Positions 32,821 through 43,668 of a stretch of 64,000 nt of DNA are shown one piece after another; positions within the stretch are counted from its first letter, which is position 1, and the number at the start of each line of letters is the position of its first letter. Source of the DNA: Ophiobolus disseminans (taxonomy: Eukaryota; Ascomycota; Dothideomycetes; Pleosporales; Phaeosphaeriaceae); the NCBI GenBank assembly GCA_010093685.1, contig MU006217.1:2298444-2362443 (forward strand), written 5' to 3'. The notes under the pieces are model-generated. The model searched no databases. It was not told the origin of the DNA and saw nothing but the letters and a program-made list of their open reading frames with translations. The position numbers were made by a program, and so were the translations under genes.

Positions 32821-34923
32821 TACCGTAGGTTAGGGCGTAATGCGCGGATTGCCGTAATGCGCCGAACACCAACATTTGGCAGTAGGCAGCATACCACCTG
32901 CCGCCGCCACCACAATCATTATTATCACAAGGTTTCTTAGTGGTGAGGTCTTGATAGCTTAATAATTAATCTTATTTATCTATATCTGCCTGGCGTGTTG
33001 ATGGTGCGCCCTGATCGTGATGTTGATGGTGGAGGTGGTAGTAATGCATCGGCACCACCACCATCATTCCCACCACCATTTCTACCTGCCACAGGCTTGG
33101 GTCTTGGCTTATGCTTTGAGGTTGGCTTTGGCTTAGGTTTGGGCTTGGGTTGGTGTTGTTTCTTAGCAGCAGCAGCTCTTCTTTTTGCCAGATTCTTTAG
33201 CCTGTTTTCCTTCATCCTTTGAAGCTTTGCTGCTGCCCGCACCTGCCTATTCTCTTAAAGCAACCTATCCTTCAGCGCCTTGTTGGCTTTCCGGATCTGA
33301 GCTCGCGATGCCTTGTCATCAATTTCCTGTTGTTTTTTTGCCTCCTTAGCTTGTATATAGCCTCGGTGTCTTTCTACCCAGTGTGGTGAATACCAGACAG
33401 CTCCACCATAATGCTAGTCCTCCTTTTCAAACTCAACAGGCTTACCAGGCTTTTTGCGTTTCTGCTTAATGCCAAGAGCCCTCTGTAGACCATCGTTTTG
33501 ATGGTTTAGAAGCTCATTCTCAACAACAAGGTGGTGAATAGCTTGTTTTAGTGCCTAGGTCTTCCTGTCATCTGAACTAGTTGTCACCGCCCGCAGGCGC
33601 CTCTAGATCTTAATCCAATTTGACAGGCTATTATCTGAGTCATCTAAGCTGCTTAAGTCGTGATCTGAGTGGTTGTAGGCAAAGCGCTTTAGTATAATGT
33701 TGGCGTTTAGTAGTGACAAGCCAGTAGCTAAAAATGACTTCAGAACCCTTGTTTTGATGAAGGTATTCACCCAGCCATCCTAGAATAAGCTAAAGAAGTC
33801 CCTCTTTGCAACTGGTAGTATGCCCAGGCTTTAGTCTATATATTGTTCAAGTGCGGTGGAGTAGTTGGCTAACAGGGACTTGAACATGACAACGTCTAGT
33901 AGCTGTAAGGTATAGGTAGCGTGAGGTGGAAATACAGCTAGGAGAATCTTATTCTGGTCACAATAGTTAATAAATGCTATTGAGGTATAGGACTTATGTC
34001 TATCCACGATCAGGAGTCGCTATAATTGCCGTGCCTTATCCTTAGTTAGTCTATCAAAGACTCTACGGAGCTATTAGAGACCTATCTCGTTGTTAGTCTA
34101 GCCGCTAGTAGATGCAGTTGTAAATGCTAGCTTATCTAGGCTAATGTCGTGCACCCAGCTTGATTGAAGTGTGCTTGCGTCTAACTGATAGATAAGGCAT
34201 AGGTCTAGAGTTGTACTATCACCACAGATAGTGGCAAGGATAGTCACCCACTCCCTAGAGCCGTCCCTAAGGACTAAACGAAGCTCCCCTTTCTCCTACA
34301 TCCTCCTTGTGAACACCCTTTGTGACCTATTAGTGATGCTAAGCATAAGGCCTTTCTCGTCCATGTTGTACATATGTCAAGGCTCTATTGAGTATTGCTC
34401 TATCTTGGCATGCTAGAAGTCAAAGTAACGCTTGTACTTATGCCATGAATCAGCCTAGTGGCAATCACGGTCTATTCCCTTAGTCCATTTGGCTATCAAT
34501 TCATCCTAATGACGGTTAAGGAAGCCACCTACCCAGGATTCCCCTATTAGTTTTCCAGCTATTTCTGAAGCCTAATTTTGAACCAAACGTCTTAGAGGTG
34601 GTAAACGTTTCTCATTCTGTCTGTTTATCCATGCCACAAGCTCTATCTCTTGGTCTGGGGTGAGGGCATGTTGTTTAACGGCCTTGACAGTGCAGGGTTC
34701 GGTTATAGCTTTGTACCGGCGAATGAGGGTAGACCTCACAACACCATGCTTTCTAGCTATCTCTGAGAAGGTGAAAGATTGGTCATGAGGTAAGGATTTG
34801 ATTTCTTCAATTGCAGCTTCAATTGGATCCATATTGGTTGAGCTAGGGGTGGTGGTGTTCAGGGTGTGTTTTGGTGTTCCGGCGCATTACGGCAATCCGC
34901 GCATTACGCCCTAACCTACAGTA
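32821..34923 (-). mobile_element. Pogo/Fot1-type element 2, heavily mutated
   Basis: 43-bp inverted repeats at 32821-32863 and 34881-34923 differ at one base (TACC versus TACT at the outer end). TA duplications are 32821-32822 and 34922-34923. Each repeat carries CGTAATGCGC twice, the same organisation as in element 1 though with a different sequence. It sits at a TA inside the right end of the Tc1-like element. TAG/CTA triplets are frequent throughout, as expected after heavy RIP. Confidence 0.9.
32976..34832 (-). pseudogene. Pogo/Fot1 transposase relic with many stops
   Basis: Same-frame fragments from ATG 34832 (M-D-P-I-E-A-A-I-E-E-I-K, a psq helix-turn-helix with F-S-E-I-A-R-K-H-G-V) to the Lys/Pro-rich C-terminal tail ending R-S-G-R-T-I-N-T-P at 32976. 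The middle is full of stops but the frame is conserved over 619 codons, so substitutions rather than indels destroyed it. More degraded than element 1, hence probably older or more strongly mutated. Confidence 0.85.
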
Positions 34924-34931
34924 GTACTGTA

Positions 34932-35421
34932 CGATTGGATCGGAAGAAGGGATTGTGGTTGGCTTTCGAAAGACTTGGTGACTGATTTTGATTGAGTGCA
35001 TGTACCATTGCACGGGAAGAAGGATACATGAGGAATCTGGGGAAGCCTTGCGGAGTTGTCAAGAGTCGGTTAGTCAGTGCGACGAGAATCCAGTGCTGGC
35101 ATGACGATGTGGAAGAGAAGCTGAGTGAACGATACGCGTAATTGACTGAGAGTCGTGGAAGGCTTGTGAGGCACCCGGAGAGACTCAAGAGCGCTCTCTA
35201 TCTGGTCGTATTTGCTGAATGATTTCTGAACGAGAGTCAGTACTCTCATATCACATAAAGCTGCTGCCAGATCGGTTAAGAGCGACACAAGAGTCTCTTG
35301 AGCCTACCTCCACACGACCCTTCGTCTCTTCTATATACTTCTGGTCCCATCAGCTGAGTCAACTCAACTCCCTCACCCAACAGCCATTTCCCCACAACGA
35401 GCGGGATATTTAACTACCACG
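34932..35421. other. Intergenic region right of the transposon nest
   Basis: No supported gene; the last 100 bp are the promoter side of the next 2EXR-like gene. Confidence 0.4.
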
Positions 35422-36091
35422 ATGACGTTCTCAAGCAGCCTTGCCGTCAAGCAATCGCCACTTCTGCATCTTCCTGGTGGTATGCACCTCCTCTCACTTA
35501 AAATTAGCTGTTCAGAACGCCCAGCTCACACCACGACCAGAAGTGCGCAACAGTATCTATCGTCACTGTCTTCAATTCGCCAAACAACAACACCATAGGT
35601 CAAAAATGGCAGTTCCTACCGGTAGACCAAGCCTTCGTCTAGCGCCCAAGACCACCATCACGGGAGATAGCGTTGCGCTAGCGCCCAACCGACATTTCGT
35701 AGGCCTCACTCAAGTAAACCGACAAATCCGCCGAGAGTTCCTAGTCTGGTATCGGAACGACCTCGGGGTCAGTGTTCATTTCACCGACGTTCCCAATTAC
35801 ATCCAGACCTTTCTTCCCTTATCTGTCCCCAGCGCTACACCATCGGCTTTTACAAGCTCAATAAATGTCGAGTTAGGCAGTTGCAGCCGGGACTATATCG
35901 ATCTTCACCCACTTCTCTTGCTCCTGACTCTCGCACCCGCTGCGACAGTCTCCGTCTGGTCAAAAGTGTTCGACAGACCCACACCGATCTTGGAAGCCAT
36001 TCCACGCATAGCCCGTGACTTTATGGACGGAGTCGACGATGAGGAATTGTTAAGCTCGGCCAGGCTAATTCAACACACAGCACCTCGCTAA
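35422..36091 (+). CDS. 2EXR-like family protein
   Basis: Function unknown. Exon 1 is 35422-35479 (M-T-F-S-S-S-L-A-V-K...L-P-G) and exon 2 is 35541-36091; the 61-nt intron (GTATGC...CCAG) splits the Glu codon and restores L-P-G-E-V-R-N-S-I-Y-R-H-C, exactly as in the copies at 7-14 kb. The product is 202 residues with G-L-T-Q-V-N-R-Q-I-R-R-E and L-H-P-L-L-L-L-L-T-L-A-P. A second coding-like frame (L-S-F-L-F-M-L-Q-P...A-L-Y-K-R-A) runs from about 36085 to 36369 one frame off, so either a frameshift or a missed 3' intron truncates this copy. Confidence 0.65.
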
Positions 36092-36369
36092 AGGACATTT
36101 CCTCGGATGGTCTGCTTATCAACCCTACGTACGCGAGTGCGCACTTGTCTTTCCTGTTCATGCTTCAACCACCCTTGGACGTGGACCTAACCGCCCAGAC
36201 CCTCGCACTGTATAAGCGGGCTTGCTCTGTGTATGGTCGTTTGGGACGAGAGTTTGACAGCCTTCGTGAGTCGGCAGATCTTCAGCCTTTGTTGAATAAT
36301 GGCAACCCTACTCCTGTTGACCATAGAGTTAGGTTTACGGCATATAATGGTGACATTTGGCCCCTCTAG
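36092..36369 (+). pseudogene. Out-of-frame 3' extension of the 2EXR-like gene
   Basis: Coding-like sequence, D-G-L-L-I-N-P-T-Y-A-S-A-H-L-S-F-L-F-M, then Y-K-R-A-C-S-V-Y-G-R-L-G-R-E-F, ending at a stop at 36369. It is shifted by one frame relative to the upstream exon. I could not find an intron that joins them in phase. Confidence 0.4.
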
Positions 36370-36764
36370 ATCATTAGCGGGCGAGTCAAGAAGATAGCGC
36401 ACCAGGCCTGGAAAATAGCCGCTCGCGAGTTTGTGGAAGCCAAAGAGAGCAATGGTGGACGCTGTGTCCAATCGATTTGGCGTTTCAGGAATGTGGAAGA
36501 GAGAAATCTATCAACCAGTTGACGATGAATTGTAAGGTCTGCGCGATGGTGCCGTGTGCGTTCATGTGCCAGAAACTCTGCCCAGTGAAGATTACCACAT
36601 ATCAATAACAAGAGGCCACTTCAATACATCCCAAAGAACGTGTCGTAGCATAAGCTGTTGTATAAGGTGATATATCATAGGTTCTTCAATCGACTCAGCC
36701 TTTCCCCCAGACATGCATTGCCCTTGCCAAAATACGCAAAGTTCTGTGCATCTGCAGCGCGTAC

Positions 36765-37320
36765 CTATATTGTTGAGGTAGGTCCCGTCCCATACCCGTG
36801 AGTACGCCACATCTTCGCACACTTAGGACAGCGACAAACTTCCGACCGCACCACAACATCCCAGGCGTGCTCGCCCGCCGTGTCCAGTCTTATCTCCGCA
36901 AGAAACCATCCGTGCCCGAGTGACGTGTCGCGTGGATTCTGCACACTCTGTTCTGGCACGGAGATGCACTCATGGTTGATCCAGTCGTGATCCTGGTATC
37001 CCTGGAAGCAGAATTCGATCAATGGATCTCCGGAGTAAGGCTGGCCCACTCTGCTGACCGTAACGTGAACTAATTGGGGACGAGAAGAGTGTGGGCTCGA
37101 AGCGTATCTCGGGACAATGATGTAATTCCCCACGCAAGGCTCGAAAGGGATCGAGTGATACCACGGCTGGTAGTGTGGTCGCGCAATCAAAGCGTTAAGA
37201 TCTGCAGCGATGCTTCTATGGGCCGCGTTCGCACCTCGATATTGCTGATCGGAACCGACGAACGTGACATCAAGAGAAGGCGCGTCGACAAGGAGCTGAA
37301 CTATGGGCAATATCGTCGAG
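36765..37320 (-). pseudogene. C-terminal fragment of a 2EXR-like protein, minus strand
   Basis: From about 37320 the minus strand reads I-S-T-I-L-P-I-V-Q-L-L-V-D-A-P-S-L-D-V-T-F, the family's mid-domain signature, then a Cys/His-containing tail (C-R-C-P-K-C-A-K-M-W-R-T-H) to a stop at 36765. No L-P-E-L-R-N motif or convincing start precedes it. It lies head-to-head with the plus-strand fragment. Confidence 0.45.
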
Positions 37321-37800
37321 ATACCGTACAGCATGGACACGCGGATCGGCCTCCAGCCCTTACTCCAATTGCACAACAACACCGCAAACACCATACAGTT
37401 TTGGGCCCAAGAGGACGGAGAATTCCGCGATGTGCCAAAACGACTGTACAGGATTCAAGATCTCCGAGAAATTCTTCGGAATGGTGATGAGCCCCCGAAA
37501 GCAAGTCGTACATCGATCAAGAAGCTAGAGCTAGTTCTTCAATGGTGTAACGATCTCGGTGACCCCCGGGACGCTTGGGAAAGAACGTGCTTTATCTGGA
37601 CCCAAGAGCTTGTCGTGACGTTTAAGAAGTCGGCTGCGAAGGAGTGGATGGATGGGAAGTTGTGGATAGCGACAGGTTCTGAGATGTGGTATGATACTAT
37701 GGACGTGGAACCTCCTGCTGGAATTATGGCTTTGGCTCAGGAGGTTGGGCTTCCAAATCCGTCTCTCACTGGACATATCCGAGCCATCGTCGAGCAGTGA
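37303..37800 (+). pseudogene. C-terminal fragment of a 2EXR-like protein, plus strand
   Basis: A 165-residue frame begins M-G-N-I-V-E-I-P-Y and soon shows L-Q-P-L-L-Q-L-H-N-N-T, the same mid-domain signature as the other copies, followed by an acidic/aromatic C-terminal part (T-C-F-I-W-T-Q-E-L). The N-terminal L-P-ELRN half is missing. It may be expressed from ATG 37303 as a short protein, but as a family member it is 5'-truncated. Confidence 0.45.
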
Positions 37801-38255
37801 GCTAAGCTCAGCTTTAGTTCGGTTAGATGGATTTTATCTCGCGCGAGATGCATGTGAATTAGGAAGTAGGACTGAAATTCATCGCGGGCACCTAGCATCG
37901 TAAAAGTTACCCGAAAAGGAAGGCGAACATATCGCGCTGCAAGCCAAGACACGAAGGATTTGGTACCTGGCGTAGGGCTGACACAGGCCGGGGATTTGGT
38001 GTTCCGACCGATAGAAAATCAACAGCTCGGCCGTCATGGCCAAGTCTCGTATACGTTCCTTCACAACTCAGCCATGTCGCGTGAGGTTTGCAAACTACTA
38101 TCATGACAACTTAATACAAATTTGGAAGGTGATATGATAGACCTTGGTCCAAACTGCTCCAAGAAAGCTTCCGGGATGAAATAAGTACCGTCGAAGGCCG
38201 CTTCGAAGTCGAATACAGCCCTCTCCATCGCGACTCTCCATTGCCACTACTCAAG
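37801..38255. other. Intergenic region
   Basis: Promoter side of the beta-lactamase-like gene; nothing else recognised. Confidence 0.4.
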
Positions 38256-39954
38256 ATGCGTCCGTCTTTTGTACTCTCGTGTGCGTTCGTCGGCCTCGCT
38301 TCCGCAACAGCATACTGCCCGTTGCTCGGGCCCGTCTTCCCAGCCCCTAAATCATTGTTTACCAGCGCGCCGTTTCAAGCAAGCTTGAAAAGCCTCGAAG
38401 CTTCCCTTGTTGAAGCGTTCTCAACCGGAAACAGTTCCAATGGTCCCGTCAATTCAAACGATACGTACTCCATCCAAATCTTCTCCACGAAAGACGAGCG
38501 GCCGCTGTTTGACTTCCATCGTCGCGGCGCCGATCTCGTTGGGGAAAAGACGATCAATGGCGACTCAATTTATCGAATTGCAAGCACGACGAAACTCATC
38601 ACGGTGTACATGATGTTGCTGCAAGCTGGCGATGGGATCTTCAATGATCCCGTGACGAAGCATCTGCCCGAACTCGCTGGTCAAGGATACTGGGATGAGA
38701 TTACAATTGGAACACTTGCGGGCAACATGGGTGGCATCGTGTCGGATAGTATGTAATTGATCCGTATACTTCCAGGACTAACTGTCGGCAGTCTACAACG
38801 TGGATAGCCTCACAGGTGGTGGTTTGGGTGCTGCGTTTCCGGATGCCTTCCCGCCGTTGAACGGAGATGAGATGTCGCCATGTACCTATGGAGAGAGCGG
38901 ATGCACTCGAAAGGTCATTCTTGATCATGTTACGAAGCGCCGCCAAGTTTTTCTGCCGAACTCGACTCCGGGCTACACAAACATGGCTTTCGCCATCCTT
39001 ACTCTGGTCTTGGAATCAATAACTGGGCTTTCGTACGCCGATAGCCTTCGCAAACTACTGGTAGCGCCATTGAAACTCACTGGAACAACGTCTTCGACTC
39101 CACTCAATGCTTCCAGGGGCGTCATTGTTGGGGACGAAACAGCCTCCCAGTGGGACCTGATCCTCGATGACGCAGGCACTGGCATGGGTGCAATGTTCTC
39201 CACGGCCAACGACATGTCCAAAATTGGCCGCGGAGTCCTTGCATCCACCTTTCTACCCACTAACACGACGCGCGCATGGCTCAAGCCGACTTCCCATACC
39301 TCCTCGCTGATCGGTGCAATAGGCCGTCCGTGGGAGATTTATCGCGCGACTCTTGGTCCTTCCGAGCACAATCGCGTGGTGGATATGTTCACCAAAGGCG
39401 GGAACGTAGGCGGCTTTGGTGCGAACCTGGTTTTGGTCCCAGACTACGACGTCGGATTTGTGGCGCTAATGGCCGGCCGAAGAGGAACGGTCTCAGTTGC
39501 GGTGGCCAATATCATAGCGGAAGAACTGCTGCCTGCTCTTGAAGAAGCCGCTCGCATCGAAGCCGACAACGCATTTGCAGGCGCCTACCGAGGCTCGGAT
39601 GGTCTCAACTCTTCACTTGTGCTGTCTAGCAAGACCGGTGTTCCTGGACTGGCTATTGATTCGTGGATTAGCAACGGTACGGATATCTTACGAGACGTCT
39701 ACGGATCACCAAAGAGCTTTGAGCTGTATCCGACGAATATTCTGAGCGAGGACGGCAAAAGGTATTCTTGGAGGTCAACCTTCTTATCTAGCGGCGGTAG
39801 CGGACCATTCTCCGCCTGTCCATCTTGGGGTGGTTTGGATCGTCCCACATATGGAGTGTATGGCCTGGATGAGTTTGTGTTTCATGTGGACGAGAGTGGC
39901 AAAGCGACAGCGGTCGAGCCAAAGGCACTGAAGATCGTGCTTGAGCGGGTATAG
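38256..39954 (+). CDS. Secreted beta-lactamase/penicillin-binding-like serine hydrolase
   Basis: Two exons, 38256-38748 and 38792-39954; the 43-nt intron (GTATGT, branch CTAAC, acceptor GCAG) joins G-G-I-V-S-D to I-Y-N-V-D in phase, giving 551 residues. The N-terminus is a signal peptide (S-F-V-L-S-C-A-F-V-G-L-A-S-A-T-A). The active-site motif S-x-x-K is S110-T-T-K113 and the second motif is Y226-T-N228; a G-G-N-V-G-G-F-G strand near residue 380 is the third element. Several N-glycosylation sequons occur. In fungi these secreted class C-like proteins have unknown substrates, probably esters or peptides; a C-terminal lipocalin-like domain follows the hydrolase. It ends 40 bp from the convergent HET gene. 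Confidence 0.88.
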
Positions 39955-39994
39955 CAGCCTGAAGCCATGTAGTTGAGGGTCGTGATTCTCCCAT

Positions 39995-41956
39995 TCATAA
40001 CTCAGGTATCGATTCGCGAGAGTTGTGCAAATCAATTGGTTCTTCCGGACCATTGCCGACTCGACTTCGCCATTTCTCAAACAGTGTTTGATGCATGGCA
40101 TTAATGCCTACTCGTATGTCCCCCGTAGACCATTTCTGGTTGATGAATGGTTTCTCGGCGAATGAAGAGTAGGGTCTAGCGCAAAACGGAAGATTCAAAG
40201 CCCCTAGAAGTCCCTCACCGGGTTCAAGCTGAGCTCCCCAATCGTAGGCGTGTCGAACATGTGCCATATGTACCATCAAATCTTCGACTCCAAACCAGAC
40301 CATGAATGCGGTGAAATTAGACACTCGGTCGAAGAAGTGGGGTGTGACAGAGGCCCTTCCAACAACCATGAAGTAATTGCTGCATGGAAATGTTTGTCGT
40401 AGAAGGAATCCGAAACCTCGGGCCGTGGGAAGTATCCAGTCATTGAGTTTTATGTTCGAGCTCGTAACTGCCTGGACTTCTCCTTCCTCGTCGATGATGG
40501 TGGCATACTTGCGGCCGCGCCGAGTAACATACTCAATCCTCCGGCATGACTCATCAGTGAGCTGTACACAGCCGTCAGTAACTTGTACCTGATACTGTCC
40601 AGAATGCTCAGCTAATCGCACAACTACATCATCAGATGTGATGCTGGTATGTGTCTGTTCGCATTCTTGACGCTGCTCGATGGCGCTGGACACTTCAATG
40701 CTGGGGAGATGGAGCTTCAGCATGTACGTCAGTAGCCATATGTCGCTCATGTTGTGGAAATGCAGGACGACCTCCTTCGCGATATCAAACGATGATCTCC
40801 CGTAGTCAGGTCTTAAAGCCCCACCCGAGTGCCGCACCAAGCCTGTTGGTGCCCATGATGTAGCATTGTTCCAGTCCGCAAGTGCGAGTGTACCATATAC
40901 TGTGTCTCTCGGATCTTGGCATAACCGCTTTTCGCAAAGTTCAATCACTCCGTCAAGAGGAACCTTGCTCCTCATACTGATTCGATCCGTGGGCAGAGCG
41001 CACAAGTGCAGCAAGTCTTCATAAGCGCGCCCTAAACAGGAACCGCCTTCATCTTCAAAATAGGATGCACTGCTCCATTCCGCGTCGTACAGGTAGTCCC
41101 GTCCATCTTGTGAAGAAGTCAACTTCCGAAGCAAGACGGGTGAATCAGAACCGGGTTCTACTTCTTCCCCATCTCGAAAGAACCAGTGCACTTTTGAATC
41201 CCGCCACCAAAACAGCAGCGTTGAGAGTGATATCTCCTGAAGGCCGCGGAAGATGCTGACGCGTCGAGCAAGATAGAGCTCCTGTAGTGTCCATACCCGT
41301 TTAAAATATGTATTCGTCGTGAATTGATCGAGAGCCCGACAAAGTCGAAGCGTCAAGCCGTCCGATAGTCCTTCTAGCCATAATTCGCCGAAAAAAAGAC
41401 AGTCAGTCTTCTCGTCCGTCCATGAATTGCCTCCTGAAAAGAAGGTCACAGTCGATTGACCTTCGGATGCAAGAAATTCGTCGAACTCGCGGAGCACAGC
41501 CGCTAAGAAGCAATCGTCCCCTTCGTACATTCCGAGGCATACGCAAACCCGTTCAGCTCGGCGATAGATCTCCCCCATCAAAGCAACCTGTAAGCTCTTT
41601 TCCTTTTCGTCGCTTTGATCGATGCAAATGGCGTCTACCCAGTAGTTTTTCGCAGGCTTCATGTTATCGAGCTGCCACAGTACATCGGCGCAATTCTTCC
41701 GGACCACCAGATGCCGATTGCCGAAGTCAGTGGCCACAGTAAAGTGCTCTTCATCATTTGGATCACCCCAGGTGTAGGAGACGGCATGATATGGCGGAGC
41801 GATGTGAAACGGGACTGTAAGGATGGAAATGCGGATATCAGCTGAAAGCGGAGCTTTACCGTGGCGAGGGAGTATTTGTAATAAACGAATATGTGTCGCG
41901 GCATCTGGAAGGGCCGCGTAAGTGTAGTGAGGGTAGTCACGAGGCACCGCAGTCAT
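39995..41956 (-). CDS. HET-domain protein (heterokaryon incompatibility)
   Basis: A 653-residue intronless protein with a HET domain (PF06985) at about residues 45-210: Y-H-A-V-S-Y-T-W-G-D-P, then W-V-D-A-I-C-I-D-Q, then Y-F-K-R-V-W-T-L-Q-E-L. These are the three standard blocks, all intact. HET domains have a TIR-like fold and trigger cell death on non-self recognition between strains. The C-terminal 350 residues have no recognised repeat or NACHT domain, so partner specificity is unknown. The frame is open to a GTG at 42043, but ATG 41956 (MTAVPRDYPHY) is the first ATG. Subtelomeric placement is common for this family. Confidence 0.92.
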   Translation of the reverse strand: MTAVPRDYPHYTYAALPDAATHIRLLQILPRHGKAPLSADIRISILTVPFHIAPPYHAVSYTWGDPNDEEHFTVATDFGNRHLVVRKNCADVLWQLDNMKPAKNYWVDAICIDQSDEKEKSLQVALMGEIYRRAERVCVCLGMYEGDDCFLAAVLREFDEFLASEGQSTVTFFSGGNSWTDEKTDCLFFGELWLEGLSDGLTLRLCRALDQFTTNTYFKRVWTLQELYLARRVSIFRGLQEISLSTLLFWWRDSKVHWFFRDGEEVEPGSDSPVLLRKLTSSQDGRDYLYDAEWSSASYFEDEGGSCLGRAYEDLLHLCALPTDRISMRSKVPLDGVIELCEKRLCQDPRDTVYGTLALADWNNATSWAPTGLVRHSGGALRPDYGRSSFDIAKEVVLHFHNMSDIWLLTYMLKLHLPSIEVSSAIEQRQECEQTHTSITSDDVVVRLAEHSGQYQVQVTDGCVQLTDESCRRIEYVTRRGRKYATIIDEEGEVQAVTSSNIKLNDWILPTARGFGFLLRQTFPCSNYFMVVGRASVTPHFFDRVSNFTAFMVWFGVEDLMVHMAHVRHAYDWGAQLEPGEGLLGALNLPFCARPYSSFAEKPFINQKWSTGDIRVGINAMHQTLFEKWRSRVGNGPEEPIDLHNSRESIPEL

Positions 41957-42378
41957 AGTGTGATCTGTGTAAGTAGTCGGTGCTGAAGTTCGCCGCGCGT
42001 GGTGGAATGGATGTTGTGCGGGGAAGAGCGCTGCAGGCGCCACCAGCTGAGCCGTTGCCCGACCTCCGACGCATGAAGCAACTTCATGCCTGTACGTCTC
42101 TCGTCAACAATACATGTCACAGCTCAAAGTACTTGCCAAATCGGATCTTGCTTAGTGGCAACCACGAATCATTTGATGCGCAACCACGGTTGTACGCGCT
42201 ACTAAGTCTTGAACCGACTGCATTCTCATTATCAGCATGATCCTATCCTCAACCATGTGACTCTAGTTCTCCTCGCCTGCCATGGCTCGTCCCATAACGA
42301 ACACATCAGCATGTTCACTCAACAAATCACCACGGCGGCATTCATCGTCTTCCTGATTGTGATTGCCTATAACAGGGT
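41957..42378. other. Intergenic region upstream of the HET gene
   Basis: No supported gene between the HET start and the redox-enzyme pseudogene. Confidence 0.4.
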
Positions 42379-43588
42379 ACTCGCGTGCTGATTTGGACCA
42401 CTTCCTCAAAACCAGAGATGCCGACATCCCGCCATCAATTGATGGGAAAAGTACCTTGTTTGCCGTAAATCCGGAGGATCCCGTGAGATGATCTCAGACA
42501 AAGCCAAAGCAAAGCGGTGGTTTGAGCAAGCTGCGCCTGTGAAGTATGTTGACGGTGAATGGCTGGGTCACATCAACAAGATCAGCACGCCATTTGTCTA
42601 CCGCAACACCACTAAGAATATATGGTAAGTCATGTCAGAGAAGCTCGGTAACGGTGACCTCGCGAAGAACCATGTCTGGGTCTATTGCGACCTGATTAGA
42701 AATATCGAGGCTGGGCCACCATCCGCCAACTCGGAGGAGTTTATCGACCCGCGCCACGAGCTGAATGAAGCGCGGTGTTGGAAGGCGGTGATGGCCCAGC
42801 TGCTCATCTCGCTTTTTCCACACGACTTCCTCACCGGAGCACTAGGATTCAACATGGCGTACGAGAGTCTGCCGCTTCCTCTGCTCAAGACTGTGAAGGA
42901 GCTTCGTGAACTCCGACTCAACCCATACTATTTCGAACTCCACAACTCAATTGACAACGCCAATGTAGGTCATGCTGCCATGGTCATGGCTGCTGTTGCG
43001 AATTACATCGAAGTGGCGCCGTAGAGGGAAGGCCAGAAAGCTGCGCATGTGGCATGGAGTGTGTTCAGGCTGGCTACATACTTGCCAAAGGGTTACTTAC
43101 CAACCTCAAGAGCCCATTACTCAAGCCACACGTCAAAGAGCCATTATCTCGAACCGAGACAGAATCCGCTGTTGTCGGGATATTAGCCGTGGAGTCGTTC
43201 GTTGCGCACAATATTTGTCAACATGTGAGAAGGAGGATTGAGGAAGAAGTTGGTTGATTGATAGAGACTATCAAAGAGAGCGAATATATATCCTCCTGTT
43301 ACATAAGCAGTGATGAAACACGCTACTTCAGAGTAGGTGTAGATGCTGACAATATTCATTGCAATAGCCACTTCTGCATCGGACGCCAATCCCCTGTGGA
43401 CTAGCTGGAAGCGACAGCTTTCAAGGGCCCACGATGGCGGAAAAAGTTTCTATACATTTTCCCCAACTTCAAGCCCTGGGTGGTCAAGTGAGAAGAGTGA
43501 GAAGAGTCGCTTGGTGAAGGAGCTGTCATGGGAGCGCAAGATGTTTGGCAGCTTCACACAGACGGAGGTGGAGGTAGTGAAGACGTAG
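42379..43588 (+). pseudogene. Broken iron-containing redox enzyme (heme-oxygenase-like fold)
   Basis: Successive frames encode an iron-containing redox enzyme-like protein (PF14518-type). R-D-A-D-I-P-P-S-I-D-G-K is followed by a one-base shift into I-S-D-K-A-K-A-K-R-W-F-E-Q, then a TAA at 42626-42628 in N-I-W-stop-V-M-S-E-K-L (CAA to TAA fits), then H-E-L-N-E-A-R-C-W-K and G-F-N-M-A-Y-E with the helical core L-P-L-P-L-L-K-T-V-K-E-L-R. A stop at 43022-43024 ends that frame, and Q-A-G-Y-I-L-A-K-G-L and H-N-I-C-Q-H-V-R-R-R-I follow in another frame. The frame at 43343-43588 (P-L-W-T-S-W-K-R-Q-L) may be its 3' end. Metal-ligand His/Glu residues are partly retained but no full product is possible. 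Confidence 0.7.
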
Positions 43589-43668
43589 ATCGGCGAGCAT
43601 GAGATCTATGGGAGCTAGTGATCCATACGCATAAGGGAGAAGTTGAGGGTTGTACTGATGTTGTGTTG

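Larger units (their letters stand above)
29341..34929 (-). mobile_element. Tc1-like element interrupted in both terminal inverted repeats
   Basis: Outer ends read CAGTCATGTGCCAAAAGTA (left, 29341-29359) and, on the reverse strand from 34929, CAGTAC, then after the right pogo insertion (T)AAGCCAAAAGTATCC. Joined across the insertions, both ends share G-CCAAAAGTATCCGAACGC, a layout like classical Tc1 ends. TA dinucleotides flank the whole (29339-29340 and 34930-34931), the expected target duplication. The element's own sequence is 29341-29359, 31499-32822 and 34924-34929, about 1.35 kb, the normal size. Two different pogo/Fot1-type elements sit at TA sites inside its left and right terminal repeats. 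Confidence 0.8.

Noticed and set aside
36032..36080. An intron to join the 2EXR exon at 35.5 kb to the downstream frame at 36.1 kb
   Set aside because: GTCGAC...ACAG has acceptable size, but the phase leads into a frame other than the coding-like one.
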